A stretch of DNA of 32,926 bases from Spirochaetales bacterium (lineage in GTDB: Bacteria > Spirochaetota > GWE2-31-10). The position numbers and the translations under genes are program-made. Of this stretch, positions 23,798 through 31,172 are shown piece by piece; within the stretch, counting starts at the first letter, position 1, and every line of letters begins with the position of its first letter. The notes beneath the pieces were generated by a model. The model had not been told where the DNA came from. It worked only from the letters and a program-made list of their open reading frames with translations, and made no database searches. Where the stretch lies: positions 1-32,926 of the forward strand of contig JAGANG010000087.1 of the NCBI GenBank assembly GCA_017624275.1, in the 5' to 3' direction.

Positions 23798-24900
23798 AAA
23801 TCGGAATCATGACATTTTGGTGGTCTGATGATAATTACGGACAACTTTTACAGTGTTATGCATTACAAAAATATTTACGTGACAACGGACACGAACCGTA
23901 TTTGATCAGATACAAATGGTATTCCGATGTAATCAAGAATCCGCTGCCGGTAAGAATTTTAAAATTGTTAAATCCTTTTTTTGTATATAAGTTTCTGAAA
24001 AATAAGAGAAATAAATCTTTAATAAAGGAAGAAGTTGCAAATAATTCACGACATTTTGATGATTTCAGAAATCGTTATATAGCACAGTCTGAAAAACTTT
24101 TTCTGTCATTAAAACAATTACAAGAAAATCCACCGAGTGCAGATGTTTATGTCGTCGGATCAGACCAAGTTTGGAATTTTTTTGACAACCCTGTTCGCCG
24201 TTTTCGTAATGTAATGCATGCGTATTTCTTAGATTTCGGATTGCCGGGGACAAAGCGAGTTTCTTATGCTGCCAGTTGGGGAGTAAAAAATATAAGTACT
24301 GAATATGTTAAAGAGTTTTCGCCGTTATTGAAAAGATTTGACTATGTGAGCGTTCGTGAGGAAAACGGCGTAGATTTGTGTCGGCAATGCGGTGTAAATT
24401 CAGTGAAGTGGGAACCGGATCCGACATTACTATTGTCTGCCGATATTTACCGAGAACTTTATAAGGAAAATCCGGTAAATAAACCGCAAGGAAAATATTT
24501 AGTTTTGTATGCTGTAAACAACGATTCTAAATTTGATATTCAAGCAGTCTATGATTTTGCAAAAAGTAAAAAATTGGAAGTTGTTTATATTACCGGTAAC
24601 GGAACGATTGACAAGTATCCAAAATTTTTTGCTACTATTCCGGAATGGCTTTATCTTATCGATAATGCAGAATATGTAATTACCAATTCTTTTCATTGCT
24701 GTGTATTTTCAATTTTGTTTCATAAACAATTTGCGGCGTTGGCATTGAACGGAAAGAATGCTGGAATGAATTCACGGTTGGATTCTCTTTTTAAACGTTG
24801 TCAGATTGAGCCAAGACTTATTTATACTAAAGATTTTTCGGTTATGGATAAGCCTTATATTCCTAATTTTGATTTTAATGTTAAAACTTATTTTACATGA
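23794..24900 (+). CDS. Polysaccharide pyruvyl transferase family protein
   Basis: The 368-residue protein likely adds a pyruvate ketal (or a related group) from phosphoenolpyruvate to a sugar. Family marks are MKIGIMTFWWSDDNYGQLLQ (1-20), DVYVVGSDQVWNF, VSYAASWG, VSVREENGVDLC, WEPDPTLLL and ITNSFHCCVFSILF. GGAG lies 6 bases before the ATG at 23794. The upstream in-frame TTG at 23761 lacks such a site and gives a non-family N-terminus. It shares ATGA with the FrhB-like gene and ends the cassette. No glycosyltransferase is found next to it. Confidence 0.92.
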   Translation: MKIGIMTFWWSDDNYGQLLQCYALQKYLRDNGHEPYLIRYKWYSDVIKNPLPVRILKLLNPFFVYKFLKNKRNKSLIKEEVANNSRHFDDFRNRYIAQSEKLFLSLKQLQENPPSADVYVVGSDQVWNFFDNPVRRFRNVMHAYFLDFGLPGTKRVSYAASWGVKNISTEYVKEFSPLLKRFDYVSVREENGVDLCRQCGVNSVKWEPDPTLLLSADIYRELYKENPVNKPQGKYLVLYAVNNDSKFDIQAVYDFAKSKKLEVVYITGNGTIDKYPKFFATIPEWLYLIDNAEYVITNSFHCCVFSILFHKQFAALALNGKNAGMNSRLDSLFKRCQIEPRLIYTKDFSVMDKPYIPNFDFNVKTYFT

Positions 24901-24906
24901 TATAAT
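24898..24906 (+). promoter_or_regulatory. Extended -10 promoter of dgt
   Basis: TGATATAAT matches the extended -10 form TGnTATAAT perfectly. It overlaps the stop codon of the pyruvyl transferase gene and lies 32 bases before the dgt ATG. The -35 region is weak, as is usual for extended -10 promoters. Confidence 0.6.
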
Positions 24907-24938
24907 CGACTGCTTTAAGTTGTATTTTGGAGAGAAAA

Positions 24939-26261
24939 ATGGATTGGGAATTTTTAATTCATTGTAATAATGAAAAATCGGCATTGGGACGAGACTCTTT
25001 TCAGCGAGATCACGATAAATTGATTTTTTCATCTGCGTTTCGTAGTTTAAATCAAAAAACTCAAATTTTCCCGATGCCGGAAAATTATTTTATTCACAAT
25101 CGAATGACTCATAGTATAGAAACTTCTTGTGTCGGGCGATCTTTAGGCGAAAATACAGCGAGGGAAATAGCAAAACTTTATAAAATTGAAAATGCTTATG
25201 AGTTTCAGATAAAAATCGGGCGAATTGTAGAAACAGCTTGTCTTGCTCACGATATAGGAAATCCGCCTTTCGGACATTCGGGAGAATCTGCGATTTCAAG
25301 TTTTTTTGAAACCAATTCGGGCGTTTTATCTGGGTTGAACGAAAAACAAAAAGCTGATTTATTGAATTTTGAAGGTAACGCACAAGGGTTTCGATTGTTA
25401 TCACGTAAAGGCGGAGAATTGGATGTTACTCCCAATGTTTTGGCAGCATTTACCAAATATCCTAGAGAAAGCGTGATTACAGATTATAAAGAAGAATCTT
25501 TTGCTGCTAGAAAAGACCAAAAGAAATATGGCTTTTTTCAGAGCGAAAAAAATGTATTTGCTGATATTTCGACTAATTTTAACCTTCTTTCATTGTCTGG
25601 TAAAAATGATATGGCATTTGCTCGTTTCCCGTTGGCTTTTCTTGTAGAAGCTGCTGATGATATTTGCTATACAATTATGGATATTGAAGACGGTGTGCGA
25701 TTGCGAATTTTACCGTTTTTTATGGCTCGGGATATTCTTTTACCAATATTGAAACAATCAGAGCATAATGCAGTTATTCAACGTTGTGAAAATTTAGCTG
25801 ATGATACGCAACGGATAAGTTATTTGCGTGCAAAAGTAATAAATGAATTGACGATGCAATGTTCTGATTGTTTTATCAGGAATTTAAAGGAAATTGAGAA
25901 TGGAACATTTTCCGATTCATTACTTTCTGGCATAGAAGGAAAGTTATATGTTAATACTTTAAAAGATGCAGCTGCTGAAAATTTGTATAACTATCAACCG
26001 GTTGCTGAAATTGAAACTGCCGGATTTGAGATAATTCATGGTTTACTTGAAATAATTTTAGAATTGCAATCTGCTCCGAATACTCGACGTAATCAGCAAC
26101 GAGCTTTGTTGTTTCCGCAGCAAATAGCAAATCCGGCAGAAAATCTTACTTATTATGAGCGACTGTTGGTTGCAACAGATTTCATTTCTGGTTTAACGGA
26201 CGGAGCTGCAATCAACTTATTTAACAAAATACGCGGAGTTTCATTTCCACGTATTTATTAA
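24939..26261 (+). CDS. dgt: Deoxyguanosinetriphosphate triphosphohydrolase (dGTPase)
   Basis: HD-domain enzyme that splits dGTP to deoxyguanosine and tripolyphosphate, helping control dNTP pools. It has 440 residues from the chosen ATG. The family N-terminus RDSFQRDHDKLIFSSAFRSL (18-37), KTQIF, HNRMTHSIETSCVGRS with His58, and CLAHDIGNPPFGHSGE with His104-Asp105 give the metal site. GGAG lies 6 bases before the ATG at 24939; the TTG four codons upstream overlaps that ribosome site and is unlikely. It has its own extended -10 promoter. It converges on the foldase gene, with only 8 bases between the stops. Confidence 0.93.
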   Translation: MDWEFLIHCNNEKSALGRDSFQRDHDKLIFSSAFRSLNQKTQIFPMPENYFIHNRMTHSIETSCVGRSLGENTAREIAKLYKIENAYEFQIKIGRIVETACLAHDIGNPPFGHSGESAISSFFETNSGVLSGLNEKQKADLLNFEGNAQGFRLLSRKGGELDVTPNVLAAFTKYPRESVITDYKEESFAARKDQKKYGFFQSEKNVFADISTNFNLLSLSGKNDMAFARFPLAFLVEAADDICYTIMDIEDGVRLRILPFFMARDILLPILKQSEHNAVIQRCENLADDTQRISYLRAKVINELTMQCSDCFIRNLKEIENGTFSDSLLSGIEGKLYVNTLKDAAAENLYNYQPVAEIETAGFEIIHGLLEIILELQSAPNTRRNQQRALLFPQQIANPAENLTYYERLLVATDFISGLTDGAAINLFNKIRGVSFPRIY

Positions 26262-26269
26262 ATATGAGT

Positions 26270-27313
26270 CTATTTTGTTATAAAATCTAATTTGTATTTT
26301 TGTTCTATTCTTAGATTTTCAGCATCAATAGCGTTTCTTTTATTTTCATATTCGATTAATTTTTTGATATTTTCCGCCATTTCACTGAAAACAATTTCAC
26401 CTTCGTCGTTGATTTCTTCGACTTTGAAAATTTCATACCCTATCGGTGTTTCTATAATTTCAGAAATTTCGCCTTTTTTTAAATTAAAAATTATTCGTTC
26501 AGATTTTTCGTTTTGCATACTGCCTCTGGTTATAAAGTCCGGTAAGAAGCCTCCATTTTTAGAAGAGGCTTTATCTTCAGAGTATTTTTTAGCAGTTTTT
26601 GCAAAATCTTTCCCGTTATCCAATTCTTTTTTTGCACGTGTGATTTTTGCCAAAGCTTTTTGTTTGTTGAAGTGCGGAGCAAAACTTACAAATATATGAC
26701 GAACTTGTAAGGATGGGTTTATTCGGGAAATAGTAGGATTTGTTTTGTAATAATCGATAACGTCATTATCATTTATTGTTTTATAAGAAACTTTCTCATT
26801 TCTATATTTTTCTATAATCACATTCTTTTTCAAATCTTCTAAAATGAAAGAATAGCTTAAAGGCGAATTCTTTAAATATAATTTAAATTGTTCTACATCT
26901 CCGATATACGCTTCTACTTGCTTATTAATTTCATCGTCATCGTATTCAAATGCAGAATCGATTATTTCACGATAATAAAGTTCTTTTTGAGCCAAAGAAT
27001 ATGCCATGAAATAAAATAATTCTTTGATTTGTTCTTTTGAAGTCATGGAAAAATCAAGGCTGTCAGCTGATACTTGATAATACAAAAAAGGCAAAACATA
27101 TTTATTAGTAACGGAAAATTTTGTTGTATTAACTAACGTAGTTTCTTTTTCAATTGAAAACAAATCTGATTTTTTCTCCATATTCTTTGAGAAAACAAAA
27201 AGATTTCCAGAATAATCAAATGCATCTGTTGCTAAAGATGGACTGTATTCATTTTTAGATGTACATGCGATAAATGTGATAAGTATTGTAAATAAGAAAA
27301 ATCTTAATTTCAT
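26270..27313 (-). CDS. Parvulin-type peptidyl-prolyl isomerase lipoprotein
   Basis: A PrsA/SurA-like foldase anchored by lipid on the outer face of the inner membrane or at the outer membrane. The 347 residues start with a lipoprotein signal ending FIAC (Cys17). A helical N-terminal chaperone part follows, then a parvulin domain at about 200-300: LQVRHIFVSF, ITRAKKELDNGKDFAKTAKK, GGFLPDF, IIETPIGYEIFKV. GAGG lies 8 bases before the ATG at 27313. An upstream ATG at 27349 would add a hydrophilic stretch before the signal peptide and is unlikely. A terminator stands between it and the STAS gene, so it has its own promoter, which I could not define. Confidence 0.9.
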   Translation of the reverse strand: MKLRFFLFTILITFIACTSKNEYSPSLATDAFDYSGNLFVFSKNMEKKSDLFSIEKETTLVNTTKFSVTNKYVLPFLYYQVSADSLDFSMTSKEQIKELFYFMAYSLAQKELYYREIIDSAFEYDDDEINKQVEAYIGDVEQFKLYLKNSPLSYSFILEDLKKNVIIEKYRNEKVSYKTINDNDVIDYYKTNPTISRINPSLQVRHIFVSFAPHFNKQKALAKITRAKKELDNGKDFAKTAKKYSEDKASSKNGGFLPDFITRGSMQNEKSERIIFNLKKGEISEIIETPIGYEIFKVEEINDEGEIVFSEMAENIKKLIEYENKRNAIDAENLRIEQKYKLDFITK

Positions 27314-27370
27314 TAGAATTACCTCGTAGTGTAAGTGTTTTTGTAACATTTTTTAGATTGATTCATTAGT

Positions 27371-27400
27371 AAAAGAAAAAGACCTCATTAATATGAGGTC
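27371..27400 (-). terminator. Rho-independent terminator after the STAS gene
   Basis: Perfect 8-bp arms GACCTCAT and ATGAGGTC with a 4-base loop (27381-27400) are followed on the minus strand by TTTTTCTTTT. It ends the ATPase-STAS transcript before the foldase gene. Confidence 0.9.
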
Positions 27401-27424
27401 TATATTTTCATTTGTATATTATTT

Positions 27425-27811
27425 TTATTGAATTTGAATCTCGATCAATCCCGGAGCTAACATTGACAACATTTTTAAAGATGTTTCTTGCCAAGTGATT
27501 TGTGAATTAGCAATAACTTTAAAATTATATTTTTTGTCTGCCGGTAATGGAGTAACTTTAGTTATCCATTTAATAAGAGTTTTAATTCCACTGGAATTTA
27601 AAAATGTAAGCTTTGAAAAATCTAACTCTACGTATTTAATTCCGTTTTCAATTATGTTGTTATGGATTTGTTCAAAAAAAGGAACAAATATCGGTTCAGG
27701 ATTTTGAATATCAATGTCTCCTGAAAAATTCACTTTTACTCCGTTATCAAGATCTGTAAGTTCTACATTTGCCTTTTCTGTAACAACGTTTTCTAATCCA
27801 AACTTATTCAT
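27425..27811 (-). CDS. STAS-domain regulator (anti-sigma-antagonist-like)
   Basis: The 128-residue protein has a STAS fold: VKVNFSGDIDI (26-36), a helix, YVELDFSKLTFLNSSGIKTL (60-79) and a final helix. Ser73 or Ser74 in LNSSGIK is at the position phosphorylated in SpoIIAA-type antagonists. GGGG lies before the ATG with 8-base spacing. It follows the ATPase gene by 16 bases, so the two form a partner-switching pair. Close pairs of small STAS and HATPase proteins of the slr1658/slr1659 type occur in varied bacteria; membership of that group is my inference. No sigma factor or PP2C phosphatase gene is next to it. Confidence 0.8.
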   Translation of the reverse strand: MNKFGLENVVTEKANVELTDLDNGVKVNFSGDIDIQNPEPIFVPFFEQIHNNIIENGIKYVELDFSKLTFLNSSGIKTLIKWITKVTPLPADKKYNFKVIANSQITWQETSLKMLSMLAPGLIEIQIQ

Positions 27812-27827
27812 ACAATATTACCCCATT

Positions 27828-28310
27828 CTATTTTAAGTCAAAAATTACTGAAACTTTCACTAAGTCATTATCTGTAGAAAATTTAATTTCTGCATTACTT
27901 TCATACCGAATTCTGGCTAGCCCTAATTGAGAACCTCCGTCAGTTCTTAGTGCAGCTTCGGCCATTTTCATTAAATAAACTTCTTCCGGATTACCGTTAT
28001 TAATTCTGTCGATTTCATTTTTTAATACTTCCCAATTTGTAGGAGTAGAAAAGTTTTCAACAGAAAGATAAAGTTTGCTTTCTTCTGGTTTATGCTCTAC
28101 CGCAACTTTGGTTCCTTCTTCAGAAGCATATTTTACAGCATTTTCTAATAGTTCACTAGCAGCCATTGATATAACGTCAGCTTTTTTACAATCTGTCAAT
28201 GCTATAGCTAAAAAACTTTGAAGAAATGAACGAACCGCTGCAATGTAAGTCCATCTCGGACCGAAAACGAGTTCAATAAAACCGTCTTTAATATTTTTTG
28301 AGAGTTCCAT
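27828..28310 (-). CDS. HATPase-fold regulator, partner of the STAS protein
   Basis: A GHKL/HATPase_c_2-like protein of 160 residues from the ATG at 28310. The N-box is SELLENAVKYA (52-62, with Glu53 and Asn57). A partial G1 region (VENFSTP) and a glycine segment GGSQLGLARI (125-134) follow. There is no histidine phosphorylation domain. This resembles anti-sigma/anti-STAS kinases such as SpoIIAB/RsbW or the slr1658 group, though the nucleotide-contact box is reduced. A TTG start at 28346 is possible but falls on the -10 region of the likely promoter; the ribosome site for 28310 (GAGAAAG) is weak. The N-terminus is therefore the least certain part. Confidence 0.75.
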   Translation of the reverse strand: MELSKNIKDGFIELVFGPRWTYIAAVRSFLQSFLAIALTDCKKADVISMAASELLENAVKYASEEGTKVAVEHKPEESKLYLSVENFSTPTNWEVLKNEIDRINNGNPEEVYLMKMAEAALRTDGGSQLGLARIRYESNAEIKFSTDNDLVKVSVIFDLK

Positions 28311-28345
28311 AAATCTTTCTCTATTAATTAGTTTTGATGGTGTCA

Positions 28346-28374
28346 ACCATACAACATTGTTTGGTGTATTGCAA
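28346..28374 (-). promoter_or_regulatory. Putative promoter of the ATPase-STAS pair
   Basis: On the minus strand TTGCAA (28369-28374) and TATGGT (28346-28351) are 17 bases apart, each 4 of 6. The predicted leader is about 29 bases. Confidence 0.4.
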
Positions 28375-28446
28375 GATTTTTTCTATCCTTTAATTTTTTT
28401 TTCTTTTTTTTAAAAAAACTTGTATTGTTTTATTGGTATTCAGTGT

Positions 28447-28474
28447 TAAAGTAAACTTATGAAAATGTCGATTT
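28447..28474 (+). promoter_or_regulatory. Sigma-28-like promoter of the chemoreceptor gene
   Basis: TAAA (28447-28450) and GTCGATTT (28467-28474) are separated by 16 bases, close to the flagellar sigma-28 pattern TAAA-N15-GCCGATAA. The gene downstream is a chemoreceptor, a usual sigma-28 target. Transcription would start about 30 bases before the ATG. Confidence 0.5.
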
Positions 28475-28509
28475 TGTTTGATATATTAAACGATTAAAAG
28501 GTTTGAATA

Positions 28510-29964
28510 ATGAGAAACATATCTTTGCGTACAAGAACAATCATAACAATTGCCTTCTCCGTATTTTTCATTTTTATTTTTATGTTTTTAGGAAATCTTT
28601 CTTTATCGAAAAAACAAATAAAAAACAGATTTACCAACGAAATAGAGCAGTTTAAATCTTTGTCGACGGGCTGTTTATATTTACCAATAAAAGAAAATCA
28701 AACAGAAATTGTTTCTGAAGTACTTTCGGGTTTATTGCAAAAACAAGATGCGGTATGTATTGAGATTTATTTAGCAAATTCCCCGAAGGATATTTATTTT
28801 GCCAAGCAAAAAATTGACGGCGAAATTAAAGAAACAACAATTCCGTTTTCTCCTACAGCAAATCATATAACGACTCAAATGACGTTAAGACCTATAGATA
28901 ATACTGGAGTCAGTGCCGGATATATAAAATTTTATTTTGATGCTACTTCAATGCAAGCTGATTTCAGTGCGGCACAAAGAAATAATTGGTTCTTGTTTAT
29001 TTTGGGATGGATACTTTTGTCCGGATTGATTTACGTGTTTATTCACATAATGTATCTTTCTCCGTTAAAAAAATTAACGCTTAATGTTGAAAATTTGAGT
29101 GTTTCATCTATAGAAAATCAAATTTATATGAAGAGCTTTTTGAATTCTCAAAAAGAATTTTCTATTATAGAAAGTTTTTTAAATCAATATATCAGAAAAG
29201 TGGCTAATGTAATTGAAAGGCTTCAAGTTTCATTTTATCAATTAAAAGAAGTTTCTAATGAAAACTTAAAAATATCTGTAGATTTTGAAGATTCAATCAA
29301 TACTGAAGCCAGTGCTATAGAAGAGATTTCTGCAACTTTAGTAGAATCAAGTGCATCTATTATGAATATTTCTAACAGTACACATTCAAGTGCAGAAAAA
29401 CTTTCGACAAGTGCGGAAAAAGCAAAAGCAAGTTTTACTTTGATTGACAGAATTACGACATCGATTTCCGATATTTCGGAGCAATCGAAAAAGATTCAAA
29501 ATGCTTTGTCTTTAATTTATGATGTTACTAATGAAACAGAAATGTTGGCGATGAATGCTTCTATTGAGGCCGCAAAAGCCGGGGATTTCGGTAAAGGGTT
29601 TTCTGTCGTAGCAAATGAGATTCGTGAGTTGGCTGAAAAATCTCAAGATTCTGTATCTGATATTGACGAGAAAATCAGACAGAATAATGAGATTGTAGAG
29701 AATACTCAAAATGTTATTGCAGACAGCCAAAAGATATTAAAAGAGATTTTGGAAATGACTGTAGTATCAGATCAATTCTTGTCACAAATTGCAGTCGCAA
29801 TTAACGAAACTTCAACCGGTCAAGATGAGTTATTAAAAGCAGTTGATAATATAAATGCAACAATGACAAAAATAGTAGGACTTGTAATGGATATGAAAAC
29901 ACGAGCAGTAAAAATAGATGAGATTTCATCTAAAATGGAAAGTATTTTAAAAATATCAAAATAA
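28510..29964 (+). CDS. Methyl-accepting chemotaxis protein (membrane chemoreceptor)
   Basis: The 484-residue receptor has TM1 at about 10-30, a periplasmic sensing region of about 130 residues, TM2 at about 160-182, and a cytoplasmic coiled coil. The signalling tip shows MLAMNASIEAAKAGDFGKGF (345-364) and VVANEIRELAEKS (366-378). No C-terminal pentapeptide for CheR/CheB docking is present. The sensing region is too diverged for me to name (perhaps a small PAS-like fold), and no clear HAMP signature follows TM2. AAGG lies 8 bases before the ATG. It is monocistronic, with a sigma-28-like promoter and a strong terminator. It probably signals to CheA through the CheW/R hybrid encoded at 11668-12996. 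Confidence 0.92.
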   Translation: MRNISLRTRTIITIAFSVFFIFIFMFLGNLSLSKKQIKNRFTNEIEQFKSLSTGCLYLPIKENQTEIVSEVLSGLLQKQDAVCIEIYLANSPKDIYFAKQKIDGEIKETTIPFSPTANHITTQMTLRPIDNTGVSAGYIKFYFDATSMQADFSAAQRNNWFLFILGWILLSGLIYVFIHIMYLSPLKKLTLNVENLSVSSIENQIYMKSFLNSQKEFSIIESFLNQYIRKVANVIERLQVSFYQLKEVSNENLKISVDFEDSINTEASAIEEISATLVESSASIMNISNSTHSSAEKLSTSAEKAKASFTLIDRITTSISDISEQSKKIQNALSLIYDVTNETEMLAMNASIEAAKAGDFGKGFSVVANEIRELAEKSQDSVSDIDEKIRQNNEIVENTQNVIADSQKILKEILEMTVVSDQFLSQIAVAINETSTGQDELLKAVDNINATMTKIVGLVMDMKTRAVKIDEISSKMESILKISK

Positions 29965-29983
29965 TAAAAGACTTAAGATAAAT

Positions 29984-30016
29984 AAAAAATGCACCTTTTA
30001 TAAGGTGCATTTTTTT
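29984..30016. terminator. Bidirectional intrinsic terminator
   Basis: AAAAAATGCACCTT and AAGGTGCATTTTTT form perfect 14-base arms around a 4-base loop. Both strands end in a T-tract, so it can stop the chemoreceptor transcript (plus) and the exported-protein transcript (minus). Confidence 0.95.
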
Positions 30017-30032
30017 GTATAAAGGAATGTTT

Positions 30033-30455
30033 TTATAAATCAATATCGATTTCATCAATTTTGAATTTTTCAGCAACTTCCGGGCTGACAATTTCAGCAT
30101 ATCGATAAATAGAATTGCTTTGATTATCAGATAAATAAAGCTTAACTGCACTTGCCTTTTTATTTTTTAATATAACATTCATTTGTGGAGCTACTGTATC
30201 ATTGTTTTCAGTAATTCTGAATGCTTTCTTTTCTCTAAAAAATTTGTTAGGGACGTACAAAACTTTAATTGAATGATCTCGGTCAATATAATTGACGATT
30301 AGACCTTCACTGCATTGAAAAACTTTTTTTATCATGTAGTTATTCACAGTATATTTATCTTCTTCTTGTTTTTCTTCCTGTGATGTTTCCTGTGCAAAAA
30401 CTCCCACAGAACACATAACAAATGCTAAAATAAAAAACATTATTTTTCTATACAT
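30033..30455 (-). CDS. Small exported protein of unknown function
   Basis: A 140-residue protein with a clear signal peptide (MYRKIMFFILAFVMCSVGVF, cut likely after the following Ala). A Glu/Gln/Lys-rich linker leads to a compact, probably beta-rich domain of about 105 residues. I recognise no family. The mature part has one cysteine, in a VFQCSEG segment. GGAGG lies 6 bases before the ATG at 30455. A TATAAT on the minus strand (30511-30516) lies about 55 bases upstream and may be its -10, with a poor -35. It shares the bidirectional terminator with the chemoreceptor but is read towards it, so it is a separate unit. Confidence 0.82.
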   Translation of the reverse strand: MYRKIMFFILAFVMCSVGVFAQETSQEEKQEEDKYTVNNYMIKKVFQCSEGLIVNYIDRDHSIKVLYVPNKFFREKKAFRITENNDTVAPQMNVILKNKKASAVKLYLSDNQSNSIYRYAEIVSPEVAEKFKIDEIDIDL

Positions 30456-30543
30456 CAAATTCCTCCTTGTAACTCTGTTATAGAAACTTCTCCATATATT
30501 ACCGAAAAGGATTATAAAATCAAGAAAAAAAAGAGAAAATAAA

Positions 30544-30572
30544 TTTACTTTAAAGGAACATTACGATATACT
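30544..30572 (+). promoter_or_regulatory. Promoter of the flavin-reductase/aminotransferase run
   Basis: TTTACT (30544-30549, 4 of 6) and TATACT (30567-30572, 5 of 6) have a 17-base spacer. The predicted leader is about 85 bases, longer than others here. It holds a weak inverted repeat, ATACAA and TTGTAT, before the ribosome site AAAGGAG. Confidence 0.6.
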
Positions 30573-30663
30573 CCGGCGGAAAAATAGCGATATTTTAAAA
30601 ACTCTGATTCTTATTGAATACAAGCTCATACGTGTTTGTATCGGTGAGGAATAAAGGAGCAAA

Positions 30664-31161
30664 ATGTTGGACTTGCAAAAATTATCTCTTGCAATAAATA
30701 ATACATTTGAAGTACTTCCGGCTCCGGGATTGCTTTTATTATCGGATGACGGAAACAAAAAAAACTTAATAACAATTGGTTGGTTGCAATTTGGCAATCT
30801 CTGGGGAAAATGGACGGTAAATGTTTTTATTCGTCAATCTCGTCACTCATTCAAAATATTAAATAACAGTGAATATTTTTCTTTAAATATCTTAGAACCA
30901 CAAAAATATAATAATCAAATTACATTGTGTGCTCAGAAATCAGGTCAAACTTATGACAAAATAAAAGAAAGCGGTTTGACAATTATTGAAAACGAAAAGA
31001 TTGCTACTATTGCCGAAGCTCAAACAACATTTGAATGTAAGATTTTAAATAAAACAATATTAGATAAAGCGTGCCTTGCACCGGACTTATTTAATAAGTT
31101 TTATTCAAATGAAGATTTTCATCAGTTGATTACGGCAGAGATTTTAAGTGTAAAAATATAA
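30664..31161 (+). CDS. Flavin reductase-like (FMN-binding split barrel) protein
   Basis: The 165-residue protein resembles the flavin reductase-like domain family: a starting helix, LPAPGLLLLSD, NLITIGWLQFGNLWGKWTVN where FMN would sit, a VFIRQSRHSF segment and YFSLNIL. Relatives bind FMN and may reduce it with NAD(P)H or act as flavoredoxins. AAAGGAG lies 4 bases before the ATG. The next gene, an aminotransferase, starts 11 bases later, so the two are co-transcribed. Enzyme activity is not shown by sequence alone. Confidence 0.82.
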   Translation: MLDLQKLSLAINNTFEVLPAPGLLLLSDDGNKKNLITIGWLQFGNLWGKWTVNVFIRQSRHSFKILNNSEYFSLNILEPQKYNNQITLCAQKSGQTYDKIKESGLTIIENEKIATIAEAQTTFECKILNKTILDKACLAPDLFNKFYSNEDFHQLITAEILSVKI

Positions 31162-31172
31162 AGGACTAGAAA

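Noticed and set aside
24927..24938. TTG at 24927 as dgt start
   Set aside because: It overlaps the ribosome site GGAG that serves the ATG at 24939.
30579..30663. Riboswitch in the 85-base leader before the flavin-reductase-like gene
   Set aside because: Only a weak 6-bp inverted repeat is visible and no FMN riboswitch core could be recognised.
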